This document shows, piece by piece, positions 8,741 through 18,627 of a stretch of 64,000 nucleotides of DNA. Source of the DNA: Methylotenera sp. GTDB taxonomy: Bacteria; Pseudomonadota; Gammaproteobacteria; Burkholderiales; Methylophilaceae. The stretch spans positions 124,001-188,000 of the forward strand of contig NZ_JAQSDC010000004.1 in the NCBI RefSeq assembly GCF_029945705.1, read 5' to 3'. The first letter of the stretch is position 1. The number at the start of each line of letters is the position of its first letter. The notes beneath the pieces were generated by a model. It did not search any database. It was given only the letters and a program-made list of their open reading frames with translations, and was not told the origin of the DNA. Both the position numbers and the translations under genes were made by a program.

Positions 8741-9937
8741 TTAACAAAAAACCTTGTTGTCGTAAGCTTTGCAATATGTTTCCCAGTCGTTTTGAACCTG
8801 CTGGGACATCTGATGTGAAAGCGCTAGTATTTTGCTACGCCACTTTTTACCCCGAGCAAAGTCAATGAGTGCATCAGTATTAGCTGAACCTTGTCTGCCA
8901 CTACTCCGAAGTTGTGCCCATGCGACACACTGCGCCATTACACCTATTGCCACATCTAGGCTTTCAATATCATCGTGATAATTGATCAATGGAACTCTGT
9001 TTTCTTCTGGCTGTAATGCTTTCAATACATAAGATTGTTTTTCAAAAGATACAGCATGTAAAAAGGCCATTAAAACAGCTTGCATACGAAATTGGAGATT
9101 GACTACACGGTCAGCATGGCTAATCCATTCTGGTTGGATTGAAGGCAAATGACTGGCGATGGATGAGGGGGATGCTTTTTTTAAATCTAATAAGTAATTT
9201 TGATCAGGTGAGCTTTTACCTTCTACAAGGATCGTGTAACGATCAATCCCAAGGCTACCTGTACCTGCTACTCTTTTCGCCACATCAAGAACTGTAAAAA
9301 ATGCTGGATGGGGTTGCGTTTTTGCAAAACCATCCATAAATTTTATAACATTTATACGCTGCTCTTCAGAAACGGAAAGCGCTTTTTGACCATCAATCTT
9401 AATTTTACGTAGTTTGCCTTTCTTTAATGTTCTCGCGTTTAGAAATTCAATACGATTACGTCGTTGCAGGCTATTCAATAAGTCTTTAACGATTCCTGTT
9501 GCAGTTTCACTTTCCACCCATCGAGCTTTCCCATGAAGAATTTCTGAAATATAACCATCAATAAACCTAGTAAGTAGTGATTCGGCATGCTGACTCGAAA
9601 TATCATAGCATTTTGCTCCAATCAGTATGCTTGTCATAATGCGACTGAGCTCCCAAGTACATGGAGCCAACGCAGCTTCATCAAAATCATTAATATCAAA
9701 ATAAACGAGTCTATTGTCACCTTTATAGCTACCAAAGTTTTCTAAATGTAAATCACCACAGCACCAAGCTCTAGGGGCAGATTTGGAAATTCCATCTTTA
9801 GGTAGTCGATCGTAGAATAGATGGCAGGTACCCCTTAGGAATATAAATGAATTTGATCTCATTGCATCATATTTCATTTTTAAACGCTCAGGATCGCGAC
9901 CTTGATTAGCAACTAATATGCGTTTTATGATATTCAT
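8741..9937 (-). CDS. DUF2252 family protein (kinase-like fold)
   Basis: A 398-residue protein with the DUF2252 signature. FIFLRGTCHLFYD near residues 31-43 is followed by CCGDLHLENFGSYKG (about 59-73), which resembles the catalytic HGDLHxxN loop of aminoglycoside-phosphotransferase-type kinases. YFDINDFDEA (about 78-88) resembles their metal-binding IDFD. Members are widespread and uncharacterised; a phosphotransferase activity is inferred from the fold only. The full-length ATG is supported by the N-terminal RDPERLKMKYDAM segment. A perfect 12-bp inverted repeat lies 18 bp upstream of the start. Confidence 0.8.
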   Translation of the reverse strand: MNIIKRILVANQGRDPERLKMKYDAMRSNSFIFLRGTCHLFYDRLPKDGISKSAPRAWCCGDLHLENFGSYKGDNRLVYFDINDFDEAALAPCTWELSRIMTSILIGAKCYDISSQHAESLLTRFIDGYISEILHGKARWVESETATGIVKDLLNSLQRRNRIEFLNARTLKKGKLRKIKIDGQKALSVSEEQRINVIKFMDGFAKTQPHPAFFTVLDVAKRVAGTGSLGIDRYTILVEGKSSPDQNYLLDLKKASPSSIASHLPSIQPEWISHADRVVNLQFRMQAVLMAFLHAVSFEKQSYVLKALQPEENRVPLINYHDDIESLDVAIGVMAQCVAWAQLRSSGRQGSANTDALIDFARGKKWRSKILALSHQMSQQVQNDWETYCKAYDNKVFC

Positions 9938-10783
9938 CTTTCAGCCTTTTTTGTAATCAATATCAAAGCCTCAACTTGATATTGATTTAAATTAGTAAAG
10001 TATCGAGTTTAAATATTTATCTACCAAATTTAATACTTTATGAGTGTCTTTTATGGGCTCGAAGTGTGTCCCACTCAGTATCAAACGTTCAAGCTAGAAA
10101 GTTTGCTTACAGAGTCAGGCAGGAGCTTTTCAGAATAAGGAAGTGCAAGTGTGTGAAAAATTCACCATATTTGATTAGTTTAATCCACACAGTTACTTAG
10201 TTAAATTGCCCATTCCATGTTAACAATCTTATCCTCAAAAAATGTGGGCTTAACCAAGTAAGTCGTCTCCAAAGCAGATTTTCAAGTAGGCGAAAAAATA
10301 TTTAGAAGTTTATAAAGTTTTTTGTATTGGCTAAATTATCATTTAATCCATCCAACAAGTTTTAGCACTGTTATCTAACTAAAAACATTTGAGTTGTTCT
10401 TTTTTTCGCATTAAATTTATGTTTAAAGTGTGCGCTCCTAATTATGATATAGAGCAGTACCAATTAGATTGTCTTTTTTTAAATGTTGGACTTCACCCGT
10501 ATACAGGTATCATTTTTTTAAATTTTAATTTGGACAAACATTGATACCGCGTTATTTTTAATCAAGTTCGAGGCATACACATTGCGGCATGGGGTGTGGT
10601 AATGCTATTAGTAGTTGCACAAACTGCAGGTATGTCGCTGATAGCATTGCTCCTAAAGTCCAGCAACCTGAGAACTGAATGCCAGCAATGGCTTACCCGT
10701 AGTAAATATCCAAACAATTAGTGCAACAGGGGATAAAATAGCTTTATGTAAACGACTTTAATATCCATGCATATGAATTTAGC
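9938..10783. other. 846-bp gene-poor region
   Basis: No gene is convincing here. The stretch is strongly A+T-rich with many T- and A-runs. A short plus-strand frame around 10549-10720 reads as a hydrophobic peptide (WGVVMLLVVAQTAGMSLI) and ends at about 10720. It has no good ribosome site and may be the decayed end of a membrane-protein gene. No tRNA-like or other structured RNA was recognised. Confidence 0.55.
9955..9987. promoter_or_regulatory. Perfect 12-bp inverted repeat upstream of the DUF2252 gene
   Basis: AATCAATATCAA (9955-9966) is repeated in inverted orientation as TTGATATTGATT (9976-9987) around a 9-base spacer. It lies 18-50 bp before the DUF2252 start codon. It may be an operator for a dimeric regulator or a 5'-UTR hairpin. 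Confidence 0.4.
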
Positions 10784-11704
10784 TTAATTAATTTTAATCG
10801 AGGCGATTGAGCGAGAAACCGCGAGATATGAACCCAGCCAGCCAATGAATATGGCGAAACCGATGATGCCGATAAAAAGCTGACCATTGAATAAAGGTAA
10901 GCTAAAGTCGCTGCTGTAAAGGCTGGATAGTGTTTGTACCGATAGATTGAACACCTTAACGGCTAACACCAGCATGATGATTGCCAGTAGCCCGCCAAAT
11001 AAGCCGTACAGAATGCCAGCATATAAAAATGGAATGCGAATAAAGCTATTGGTTGCACCTATCAATTTGCTTACGATTACTTCATCTTTTTGTGTGAGTA
11101 TTTGCATGCGTATGGTGTTGCCGATAATGACTAGTAAAGCGATAGCAAGCAGGACGGTTACAAAGAATATAATCTTTTTGCCTAGTACAAGTACTGCAGA
11201 TAGACGCTTTGCCCAATCCGTGTTCAGCAATACATGTTCAACGCCAGGAATACTTTGCAGCGCTTGCTTTAGTGCTTCTAGCGCCTCTGGCTCAGTTGAT
11301 TTAGCTTGAATAAAGAAGGCATCTGGAAGTGGATTTTTTTCTAAATCGGCGATTTTACTGTCTGATTCATTATTTGCTTCAGCTTTATTTTTAAGTGCCT
11401 GCCAAGCATTTTCTTTGGTGATTAAATGAAAGTTTTTAATGGAGTCATTCTTTGATAAAACCTCACCGATTTCAGCCACGGCATCTTTATCTGCATCAAG
11501 CTTTAGAAAAAGACTAATCTCTGTTTCATCTTGCATGTGATTAGTAAATTTTGATAAATGGTCTACGCCTAAATAAAATAGCCCTGGAACACATAACGCT
11601 ACGGCAATCACTAGACTAATCATCAATGTCGACAATGCATTATTTTGCATACGACCAAGCACCAAGTTAATGGTTTGTATGTGCTGGTTGATCCAGTTAT
11701 TCAT
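10784..11704 (-). CDS. ftsX: Cell division protein FtsX
   Basis: The membrane partner of FtsE; it links the divisome to periplasmic peptidoglycan amidase activation. About 306 residues. There is one N-terminal helix (STLMISLVIAVALCVPGLFYLG), a periplasmic domain with the FtsX-ECD pattern, and three C-terminal helices, ending in a family-typical cytoplasmic tail. The ATG at 11704 is preferred over the upstream TTG at 11719. GGAG lies 6 bases before it, and it overlaps the ftsE stop region, so the two genes are translationally coupled. It follows ftsE in the usual order. Confidence 0.93.
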   Translation of the reverse strand: MNNWINQHIQTINLVLGRMQNNALSTLMISLVIAVALCVPGLFYLGVDHLSKFTNHMQDETEISLFLKLDADKDAVAEIGEVLSKNDSIKNFHLITKENAWQALKNKAEANNESDSKIADLEKNPLPDAFFIQAKSTEPEALEALKQALQSIPGVEHVLLNTDWAKRLSAVLVLGKKIIFFVTVLLAIALLVIIGNTIRMQILTQKDEVIVSKLIGATNSFIRIPFLYAGILYGLFGGLLAIIMLVLAVKVFNLSVQTLSSLYSSDFSLPLFNGQLFIGIIGFAIFIGWLGSYLAVSRSIASIKIN

Positions 11705-12383
11705 GATGAACTCCATCAAGCCCAGATTGAGTATGTGTTAGTTGGCCTTGATTAAGATGCAGCACACGATTCTGAACGGCGCTCATGCCTAACGCATCAT
11801 GCGTGGCTACAATGACCGTGACGCCAACTTGATGAAATGCGTGAAAGATCGCCATAATATCTGCTGCATAACTCGCATCTAAGTTGCCCGTTGGTTCATC
11901 GGCTATCAATATAGATGGGCGACTTACCACAGCCCGTGCAATGGCTAAACGTTGTTGTTCACCACCTGATAGCGTAATTGGCATGGCTTTTTCTTTTTGC
12001 AATAAACCAACTTTGTCTAAAGCTGCACGCACTCTCTTTGCAGCTTCATTACCTGTGATGCCATTGATATGTAAAGGTAGAATCACATTGTCGAAGCAGT
12101 TACGGTCATATAGTAATTTATGGTCTTGAAAAATTAAGCCAAATTTGCGACGCATAAATGGGATTGCGGATGGTTTAAGTTTGCTGATATTTTGGTTGGC
12201 AATCAGTACCGTGCCGCTAGTGGGTTTTTCAGTCGCGGCAATCAGCTTTAGTAAGGTGCTTTTACCTGCACCAGAATGCCCAGTCACAAATACCAACTCA
12301 CCAGCTTCAATTGTAAAGCTGGCATTTTTTAAGGCTTCATTGCTACCAGGGTAGCGCTTGGTGACTTGGTCAAATTTAATCAT
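11697..12383 (-). CDS. ftsE: Cell division ATP-binding protein FtsE
   Basis: The 228-residue ATPase of the FtsEX complex. Walker A is GHSGAGKST (about 35-43), the signature is LSGGEQQR, Walker B is [12 protein letters not shown], and the H-loop is VATHD. It acts at the inner-membrane septum, driving FtsX to activate cell-wall hydrolases. It lies between ftsY (36 bp upstream) and ftsX (overlapping), the ancestral ftsYEX order, probably as one operon. Confidence 0.95.
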   Translation of the reverse strand: MIKFDQVTKRYPGSNEALKNASFTIEAGELVFVTGHSGAGKSTLLKLIAATEKPTSGTVLIANQNISKLKPSAIPFMRRKFGLIFQDHKLLYDRNCFDNVILPLHINGITGNEAAKRVRAALDKVGLLQKEKAMPITLSGGEQQRLAIARAVVSRPSILIADEPTGNLDASYAADIMAIFHAFHQVGVTVIVATHDALGMSAVQNRVLHLNQGQLTHTQSGLDGVHHE

Positions 12384-12419
12384 TGAATAGATTATATCGC
12401 TAAATAGTGAGTGAAATTA

Positions 12420-13436
12420 TTAATCAATCATTGCATCAATAAAATCAGCAGCAATAAATGGTCGTAGATCATCTATACCTTCGCCAATACCAATATAGCG
12501 AATGGGAATAGGGCGTGCTTCGGCAATCGCAGCAATGACACCACCTTTGGCGGTACCATCTAGTTTGCTAAGTACCAAGCCCGTGACACCAAGTGCGTCG
12601 TCGAAGGTTTTAACTTGCGTAACGGCATTTTGACCAGTATTAGCATCTAGCACTAGTAGCACTTCGTGTGGCGCACCAGGCAGGGCTTTATCCATCACGC
12701 GTTTTACTTTAGCAATTTCGTCCATTAAGTGCATTTGTGTGGGCAAGCGGCCTGCAGTGTCAGCCAGTACGATGTCGATATTTTTAGCTTTTGCGGAATT
12801 GATGGCATCAAACATCACGGCAGCGGCATCACCGCTGGTTTGCGAAACGACGTGTACGTTATTACGCTCCCCCCAAATTTGTAACTGCTCGCGTGCGGCA
12901 GCTCTAAATGTATCGCCCGCGGCAATGAGCACAGATTTACCTTCTGCTTGAAAGGCATGCGCAAGCTTACCAATGGACGTTGTTTTACCTGCGCCATTCA
13001 CCCCAGCAAGCATAATTACAAATGGCTTGTGGCTGCTGGTATCAAGCGGTTTTTGTAGTGGCGTGAGTAGGTCTGACATGGCTTCTTTCAGCGCTGCTTT
13101 TAGCTGAACTGTATCATCCAAACTTTGCACTTTTACGCGGTTTTTGATGTCGGCAAGCAGATTTTTAGTGGCATTCACACCTACATCTGAAGTAATTAAA
13201 ATGGTTTCTAGCTCTTCATAAACTTCGACGTCAATTTTACCGCCACCAAACAAGCTAGCAAGTTGGTTGCCTAGCTGTTTACGTGTTTTGCTGAGGCTTT
13301 GTTTTAAGCGTTCGCTCCAGCTTTGTACGGCTACAGGTGCTTCTGTAGCTTTTGTTTCAATAACTTGCGTATCTACTTGTTCGGGTGCTGCTTCATCTGT
13401 AGGTTGAGTTGGTTTTTTCTTGAAAAAATCGAACAT
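12420..13436 (-). CDS. ftsY: Signal recognition particle receptor FtsY
   Basis: The SRP-receptor GTPase that docks ribosome-nascent-chain complexes at the membrane. It has 338 residues. A short acidic A-region holds the N-terminal FDFFKKKP membrane-targeting motif. The N domain is near 45-120, and the G domain carries GVNGAGKTTSIGKLA (G1), DTFRAAAREQL, DTAGRL (G3) and LSKLDGTAKGG (G4). It is first in the ftsY-ftsE-ftsX operon and is divergent from the M16 protease genes. Confidence 0.96.
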   Translation of the reverse strand: MFDFFKKKPTQPTDEAAPEQVDTQVIETKATEAPVAVQSWSERLKQSLSKTRKQLGNQLASLFGGGKIDVEVYEELETILITSDVGVNATKNLLADIKNRVKVQSLDDTVQLKAALKEAMSDLLTPLQKPLDTSSHKPFVIMLAGVNGAGKTTSIGKLAHAFQAEGKSVLIAAGDTFRAAAREQLQIWGERNNVHVVSQTSGDAAAVMFDAINSAKAKNIDIVLADTAGRLPTQMHLMDEIAKVKRVMDKALPGAPHEVLLVLDANTGQNAVTQVKTFDDALGVTGLVLSKLDGTAKGGVIAAIAEARPIPIRYIGIGEGIDDLRPFIAADFIDAMID

Positions 13437-13666
13437 AGTGACTCAATATTTTTTGACTGATTTAATAAAAGCTATTTTATCTTAATTTTTTGGCTAAGCC
13501 GATATTGTTTAATGTGATGACGTGAACTAGGTAGGAACTAACATCTAAACGCTTATGTCACATAGCTGTTTTAGAATGATAAAGACTCAAAATGCTTAGC
13601 CAAGCTATAATCAGGCAAGGTATATTTAGTAATGTAGCTATAACTATGAATTTGGAGAAGTACAAG

Positions 13667-15028
13667 GTGCGTATCAAAAGCTTATTGGTTTTAATATTAG
13701 CAATGCCTGTCACAGTGTTTGCAGAAAGTGCGATACAGGAGTTTAAACTTGATAATGGTTTAAAACTTGTGGTGCAAGAAGACCATCGCTCGCCAGTGGT
13801 GGTTTCGCAGGTATGGTATCGCGCGGGTAGCATGGATGAAGTGAATGGTAAAACAGGCGTGGCGCATGTGCTTGAACATATGATGTTTAAAGGCACTAAG
13901 AAAGTTAAGGCGGGACAATTTTCACGCTTAATCGCAGCGGCAGGTGGAAAGGAAAATGCCTTTACCAGTGCAGATTACACTTGTTATTTTCAGCAGCTTG
14001 AAAAGTCAAACTTACCACTTTCTTTTGAGTTAGAAGCTGATCGCATGGCTAATTTACAACTCACTAAAGAAGAGTTTGATAAAGAAATTAAAGTGGTAAT
14101 GGAAGAGCGTCGTTGGCGCACGGATGATAAACCTCAAGCCATGGTCAATGAGGCTTTTCAAGGCGCAGTTTATCGCGCGCATCCATACGCACGGCCTGTA
14201 GTGGGCTTTATGAATGATCTTGAAAACATGACTTATGAAGATGCCCGTGAGTGGTATAACAATTGGTATGCACCAAACAATGCCACGCTAGTGGTGGTGG
14301 GTGATGTGAAAGCGACTGATGTTTATAAGCTTGCTCAACAATATTTTGGCAAATTAAAGCCAAAAGTATTACCAGCACGCAAACCTCAAGTAGAGCCGCC
14401 ACAAATTGGCGAGCGTCGCATTATCGTCAAAGCACCCGCTAAACAGTCTTATATTCTCATGGGTTACCACGTACCTGCGCTTAATGACCCAGACAAAGAC
14501 TGGGAACCGTATGCGCTAGAGGTATTAGCGGGTGTGTTAAGTGGCAATCCTGCTGCGCGACTAAATCAGAGCTTAGTGCGAGATACACAGTTGGCTGTTG
14601 ATGTGAGCGCGGGGTATGACCTTTTGGAACGCGGACGTTTGAGTTTGTTTGAGTTAGAAGGTACGCCCAGCGAAGGTAAAACCGTGAATGAAGTTGAAGC
14701 GGCTTTGTTGCAACAAATAGATAAAATCAAATCATCAGGTGTGACCACCGAAGAGCTTGATCGGGTTAAAGCTGGCGTGATTGCTTCAGATGTTTATCAA
14801 CGTGATTCTATGTTCTACCAAGCCATGCAGATTGGTACAGTTGAGACTATTGGCTTCTCTTGGAAGATTTTAGACGCTTACCAAGCAAAATTACGCGCAG
14901 TGACATCAGAACAAGTGCAAGCAGTCGCTAAGAAATATCTGATTAAGGATAATTTAACTATTGCGACTTTAGACCCGCAGCCGGTGGATCCGAATGCCAA
15001 GCCGCAAGGCAAACCCCATGTACATTAA
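13667..15028 (+). CDS. M16 family zinc metallopeptidase, catalytic subunit
   Basis: A periplasmic or exported insulinase/processing-peptidase-type protease of about 453 residues. The inverted zinc motif HxxEH is present as HVLEH within TGVAHVLEHMMFKG, and the downstream zinc-ligand region EAFQGAVYRAHPY follows. I place the start at the GTG at 13667. GGAG lies 9 bases upstream, and it gives a clean signal peptide, MRIKSLLVLILAMPVTVFA. Upstream ATGs at 13592 and 13646 would add residues and have no ribosome site. The gene pairs with the non-catalytic M16 gene downstream, so the active form is probably a heterodimer. The order M16-M16-rsmD-coaD recurs in proteobacteria. Confidence 0.9.
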   Translation: MRIKSLLVLILAMPVTVFAESAIQEFKLDNGLKLVVQEDHRSPVVVSQVWYRAGSMDEVNGKTGVAHVLEHMMFKGTKKVKAGQFSRLIAAAGGKENAFTSADYTCYFQQLEKSNLPLSFELEADRMANLQLTKEEFDKEIKVVMEERRWRTDDKPQAMVNEAFQGAVYRAHPYARPVVGFMNDLENMTYEDAREWYNNWYAPNNATLVVVGDVKATDVYKLAQQYFGKLKPKVLPARKPQVEPPQIGERRIIVKAPAKQSYILMGYHVPALNDPDKDWEPYALEVLAGVLSGNPAARLNQSLVRDTQLAVDVSAGYDLLERGRLSLFELEGTPSEGKTVNEVEAALLQQIDKIKSSGVTTEELDRVKAGVIASDVYQRDSMFYQAMQIGTVETIGFSWKILDAYQAKLRAVTSEQVQAVAKKYLIKDNLTIATLDPQPVDPNAKPQGKPHVH

Positions 15029-15030
15029 GG

Positions 15031-15134
15031 GTCAACTGAAAATAGCGTTGCAATACGTTGTTGCACAATACCTCGTGTATAAAACATACACGTCGGCATT
15101 GCGCGCCAGTCTTGCTTAGCCATTTTAAGTTGAC
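15031..15134. repeat. Long imperfect palindrome between the two M16 genes
   Basis: The outer arms match over 16 bases with two mismatches (GTCAACTGAAAATAGC against GCCATTTTAAGTTGAC). The inner part also pairs imperfectly (GCAATACG...CACAATACC against GGCATTGCGCGCC...CTTGC). At the centre GTGTAT-AAAAC-ATACAC is exact. The whole, about 104 bp, could fold into one long hairpin. It has the look of a dispersed intergenic palindromic element, and 52804-52897 has a related layout. In mRNA it may act as a stability or attenuation element between the two protease genes. Confidence 0.6.
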
Positions 15135-15194
15135 TGAGTTGGTTATTAAAATTCGACATCTCCGTTTAAGCGGGAATCCAGTTAAGGTAATAAA

Positions 15195-16505
15195 ATGAAA
15201 TTAATTAAAATTTTAACAATTGTAGTAGGTAGTTTAGTCGCATGTAACAGTTACGCTGCGGTCAAAATCCAGCAATGGCAAACTAGCACAGGTTCTGAGG
15301 TTTATTTTGTAGAAAATCATGATTTGCCGATTGTCGATTTAAGTGTCAATTTTGCGGCAGGTAGCGCGCATGATACGGCTGAGAAATCAGGCGTGGCGGG
15401 CATTACCAAATACATGATGACATTGGGCGCAGATGGTATGACTGATGAAGTTATCGCTAATAAGATGGCGGATATTGGCGCTATTTTGAGTGGAGATTTT
15501 GATGCAGATCGCGCTGGGTTTAAGTTACGTACGTTAAGTAGCACACGTGAACAGACACTCGCCTTAGATGTATTTACAAAAGTGCTACAAAAACCAGACT
15601 TTCCAGAGACAGTGTTAGCACGTGAAAAAGCACGGATTATTTCTGGTTTGCAAGAAGCTGAAACACAGCCAGAAAGTATTTCAAGCAAAGCTTTTATGAA
15701 AGCCATGTATGGCTCACATCCATATAGCTTGGATGAAAGTGGCGAGGTAGATACCGTAGCTAAAATTAAACGTGAAGATTTGCAAAACTTTTACAGCCAA
15801 TATTACGGTGCTAAGGGCGCCGTGATTGCCATGATTGGTGATTTAACGCGTGAGCAGGCAAATAAAATTGCTGAAAATATCTCTAGTGGGCTACCAAAAT
15901 CTGTTGCAATCGCGCCGATTCCACCAGTGCCTTATCCAACTAAAGCGATAGAGCAACGCATTGTGCACCCTGCATCACAATCTCATATTTTATTAGGCTA
16001 CCCTGGCATTAAACGTGGCGACCCAGATTTATTTCCTTTGTATGTAGGTAACTACATTTTAGGTGGCGGCGGTTTTGTGTCACGCTTAACTGAAGAAGTG
16101 CGTGAAAAACGTGGCTTGGTGTATAGCGTGTATAGCTACTTTATGCCGATGGCGGAGTTAGGCCCATTCCAAATTGGCTTACAAACCAAAAAAGACCAAG
16201 CTGATGATGCACTCAAATTAGTGCGCGAAACATTAAATAAATTTCTTAAAGACGGCGTTACAGAATCTGAGTTAAACGCAGCCAAAGCCAATATCATCGG
16301 CGGCTTTCCTATGCGCATTGACAGCAATGGCAAGATTTTGGACTATTTAACTGTGATTGGTTTTTACAAATTGCCGCTTAACTATTTAGATGAATATAAC
16401 GCAAAAGTTGCCAGTGTCACTGCAGCGCAAATTAAAGAGACGTTTAATCGCAGACTTAAAGCGGACAATTTTGTAACTATTATTGTGGGTGATGCGGTTA
16501 AGTAA
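15195..16505 (+). CDS. M16 family peptidase-like protein, non-catalytic partner
   Basis: A 436-residue protein with the M16 fold but without the HxxEH zinc motif: at the equivalent place it has GVAGITKYMMTLGADGMTD. It keeps the glycine-rich NYILGGGGFVSRL substrate-guiding loop and VREKRGLVYSVYS, which are typical of regulatory subunits. A signal peptide (MKLIKILTIVVGSLVAC, ending SYAAV) puts it outside the cytoplasm. By analogy with mitochondrial processing peptidase and known bacterial M16B heterodimers, it should bind substrate for the catalytic subunit encoded upstream. An AAGG ribosome site lies about 8 bases before the ATG. Confidence 0.88.
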   Translation: MKLIKILTIVVGSLVACNSYAAVKIQQWQTSTGSEVYFVENHDLPIVDLSVNFAAGSAHDTAEKSGVAGITKYMMTLGADGMTDEVIANKMADIGAILSGDFDADRAGFKLRTLSSTREQTLALDVFTKVLQKPDFPETVLAREKARIISGLQEAETQPESISSKAFMKAMYGSHPYSLDESGEVDTVAKIKREDLQNFYSQYYGAKGAVIAMIGDLTREQANKIAENISSGLPKSVAIAPIPPVPYPTKAIEQRIVHPASQSHILLGYPGIKRGDPDLFPLYVGNYILGGGGFVSRLTEEVREKRGLVYSVYSYFMPMAELGPFQIGLQTKKDQADDALKLVRETLNKFLKDGVTESELNAAKANIIGGFPMRIDSNGKILDYLTVIGFYKLPLNYLDEYNAKVASVTAAQIKETFNRRLKADNFVTIIVGDAVK

Positions 16506-16566
16506 TGTTTTGAATGGACGACTAAAGGTTTGCAAAGGTCTTTAGAAAAACCGCTTTAGTAGTAAA

Positions 16567-16592
16567 ATGCTGTTTTAGAGATAAAACAGCAT
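16567..16592. promoter_or_regulatory. Perfect 11-bp hairpin just before the rsmD start codon
   Basis: ATGCTGTTTTA (16567-16577), a GAGA loop and TAAAACAGCAT (16582-16592) form a perfect stem ending 6 bases before the rsmD ATG. It lacks a T-tract and occupies the usual ribosome-site position, so it may affect rsmD translation or end the upstream transcript. Confidence 0.45.
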
Positions 16593-16598
16593 ATTCAA

Positions 16599-17171
16599 AT
16601 GGCATCAGCAAAATTAAACACAGTACGCATCAATGCTGGCGAGTGGCGAAGCCGCTTAATCAAGTTTCCAGATGCCACTGGTTTGCGGCCAACTCCAGAA
16701 CGTGTGCGCCAAACGGTTTTTAATTGGCTTGGGCAAGAGCTAACGGGTCAAACGTGCTTAGATTTATTCGCAGGCACTGGTGTGATGGGTTTTGAAGCGC
16801 TTTCACGCGGCGCAACCTCAGTCACCTTGGTTGAAAAATCCACGCCTGCTTACAAAGCATTACTTGATAATAAGCAGCTTTTGAAAGCCGAAAACGCACA
16901 AATTGTGCATCAAGATGCGATGCTGTTTCTAAATGCCAATCAACAAAAATTTGACCTTATCTTTTTAGACCCACCTTACAATCAACAATGGCTACCTAAA
17001 GTATTGCCTTTGTTACTGCCGCATTTAAAGCCAGATGGCTTTGTGTATGCAGAAGCAGAGTTTGCTCTAGATGAAAGTGCCGAGTTTGCGGTAGGCTGGC
17101 AAGTGGTGAAACAAAGCAAAGCGGGTAATGTGTTTTATCATCTGCTAAAATCCAGTAACAATAACGACTAA
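16599..17171 (+). CDS. rsmD: 16S rRNA (guanine(966)-N(2))-methyltransferase RsmD
   Basis: A 190-residue SAM-dependent enzyme that methylates G966 of 16S rRNA in the assembling 30S subunit. Visible motifs are GEWRSRLIKFP and GLRPTPERVRQTVFNWL at the N-terminus, LDLFAGTGVMGFEALSRGA (SAM binding, about 52-70), and the catalytic FLDPPY (about 124-129). The length is normal. It is followed after 22 bp by coaD, its customary neighbour. Confidence 0.95.
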   Translation: MASAKLNTVRINAGEWRSRLIKFPDATGLRPTPERVRQTVFNWLGQELTGQTCLDLFAGTGVMGFEALSRGATSVTLVEKSTPAYKALLDNKQLLKAENAQIVHQDAMLFLNANQQKFDLIFLDPPYNQQWLPKVLPLLLPHLKPDGFVYAEAEFALDESAEFAVGWQVVKQSKAGNVFYHLLKSSNNND

Positions 17172-17178
17172 ATGTTAA

Positions 17179-17936
<758 letters not shown>

Positions 17937-17954
17937 GTAAAAAAAGGAAAAAAT

Positions 17955-18344
17955 ATGCGCATGCTACATACCATGCTCCGTGTTGGTAATTTGGAGCGTT
18001 CAATCAAGTTTTATACTGAAGTTTTAGGCATGAAAGTATTACGCCAGAACGATTTCCCCGATGGTAAGTTTACTTTGGCCTTTGTTGGCTATGGCGCAGA
18101 AAGCGACCATACAGTGTTAGAACTCACTTATAACTATGGCGTAGAAAGTTACGACATGGGCAAAGCCTATGGGCATATCGCTTTAGAGGTGGATGATGCT
18201 TATAAAGCTTGCGATGCCGTGCGAAATGCAGGCGGAAAAGTGGTGCGTGAAGCAGGGCCTATGATGCACGGCACAACGGTCATCGCCTTTGTGGAAGATC
18301 CTGATGGCTACAAAGTTGAGTTTATACAAGCAGGAACTTATTAA
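17955..18344 (+). CDS. gloA: Lactoylglutathione lyase (glyoxalase I)
   Basis: This enzyme isomerises the methylglyoxal-glutathione hemithioacetal to S-lactoylglutathione. The 129-residue protein carries the VOC fold: [26 protein letters not shown] at the N-terminus, and ligands His5, Glu (VLELTYN, about 56), His ([10 protein letters not shown], about 74) and Glu (KVEFIQ, about 122). The pattern and length match Ni-type bacterial GloA. AAAAAGGAAAAA provides the ribosome site. A role in clearing methylglyoxal or formaldehyde-related adducts fits a methylotroph, but that is inference. Confidence 0.93.
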   Translation: MRMLHTMLRVGNLERSIKFYTEVLGMKVLRQNDFPDGKFTLAFVGYGAESDHTVLELTYNYGVESYDMGKAYGHIALEVDDAYKACDAVRNAGGKVVREAGPMMHGTTVIAFVEDPDGYKVEFIQAGTY

Positions 18345-18360
18345 TTTAGCTCTTTAATCC

Positions 18361-18627
18361 ATGACTACCTCTTGGTTCTTATACCTGCTGGAATGCAATA
18401 ACGGCGCTTATTACGCGGGTATTACCAATGATGTAGAAGCGCGTTTTGCCACCCATGTGAGTGGTAAAGGCGCGCGTTACACCCGCGCAAATCCGCCAGT
18501 TAAAATCTTAGCAACAAAGTCTTATGCTGATCGTTCAGCCGCAAGTGTTGCGGAGGCGCAATTGAAAAGTTTGCCAAGAAATAAAAAGCTAGAATACTTT
18601 AATGAGTCACAAGTTGAATGTAGCTGA
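18361..18627 (+). CDS. GIY-YIG nuclease superfamily protein (YhbQ type)
   Basis: An 88-residue single-domain GIY-YIG protein. The two strands of the catalytic core appear as [20 protein letters not shown] (GIY replaced by YLL, YIG by YAG), followed by the conserved Arg and His of [17 protein letters not shown] and a later Glu (EAQLKSLPR). YhbQ-type members have been linked to DNA processing, but their role is poorly defined. It overlaps the next gene by 26 bp. Confidence 0.85.
   Translation: MTTSWFLYLLECNNGAYYAGITNDVEARFATHVSGKGARYTRANPPVKILATKSYADRSAASVAEAQLKSLPRNKKLEYFNESQVECS

Noticed and set aside
10601-10720. Small hydrophobic peptide gene
   Set aside because: No ribosome site and no known family; noted only as a possible remnant.
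11705-11719. Longer ftsX beginning at a TTG
   Set aside because: The ATG at 11704 has a good ribosome site and the usual overlap with ftsE.
13592-13666. Longer M16 protease beginning at upstream ATGs
   Set aside because: They have no ribosome site and would bury the signal peptide; the GTG at 13667 fits both.
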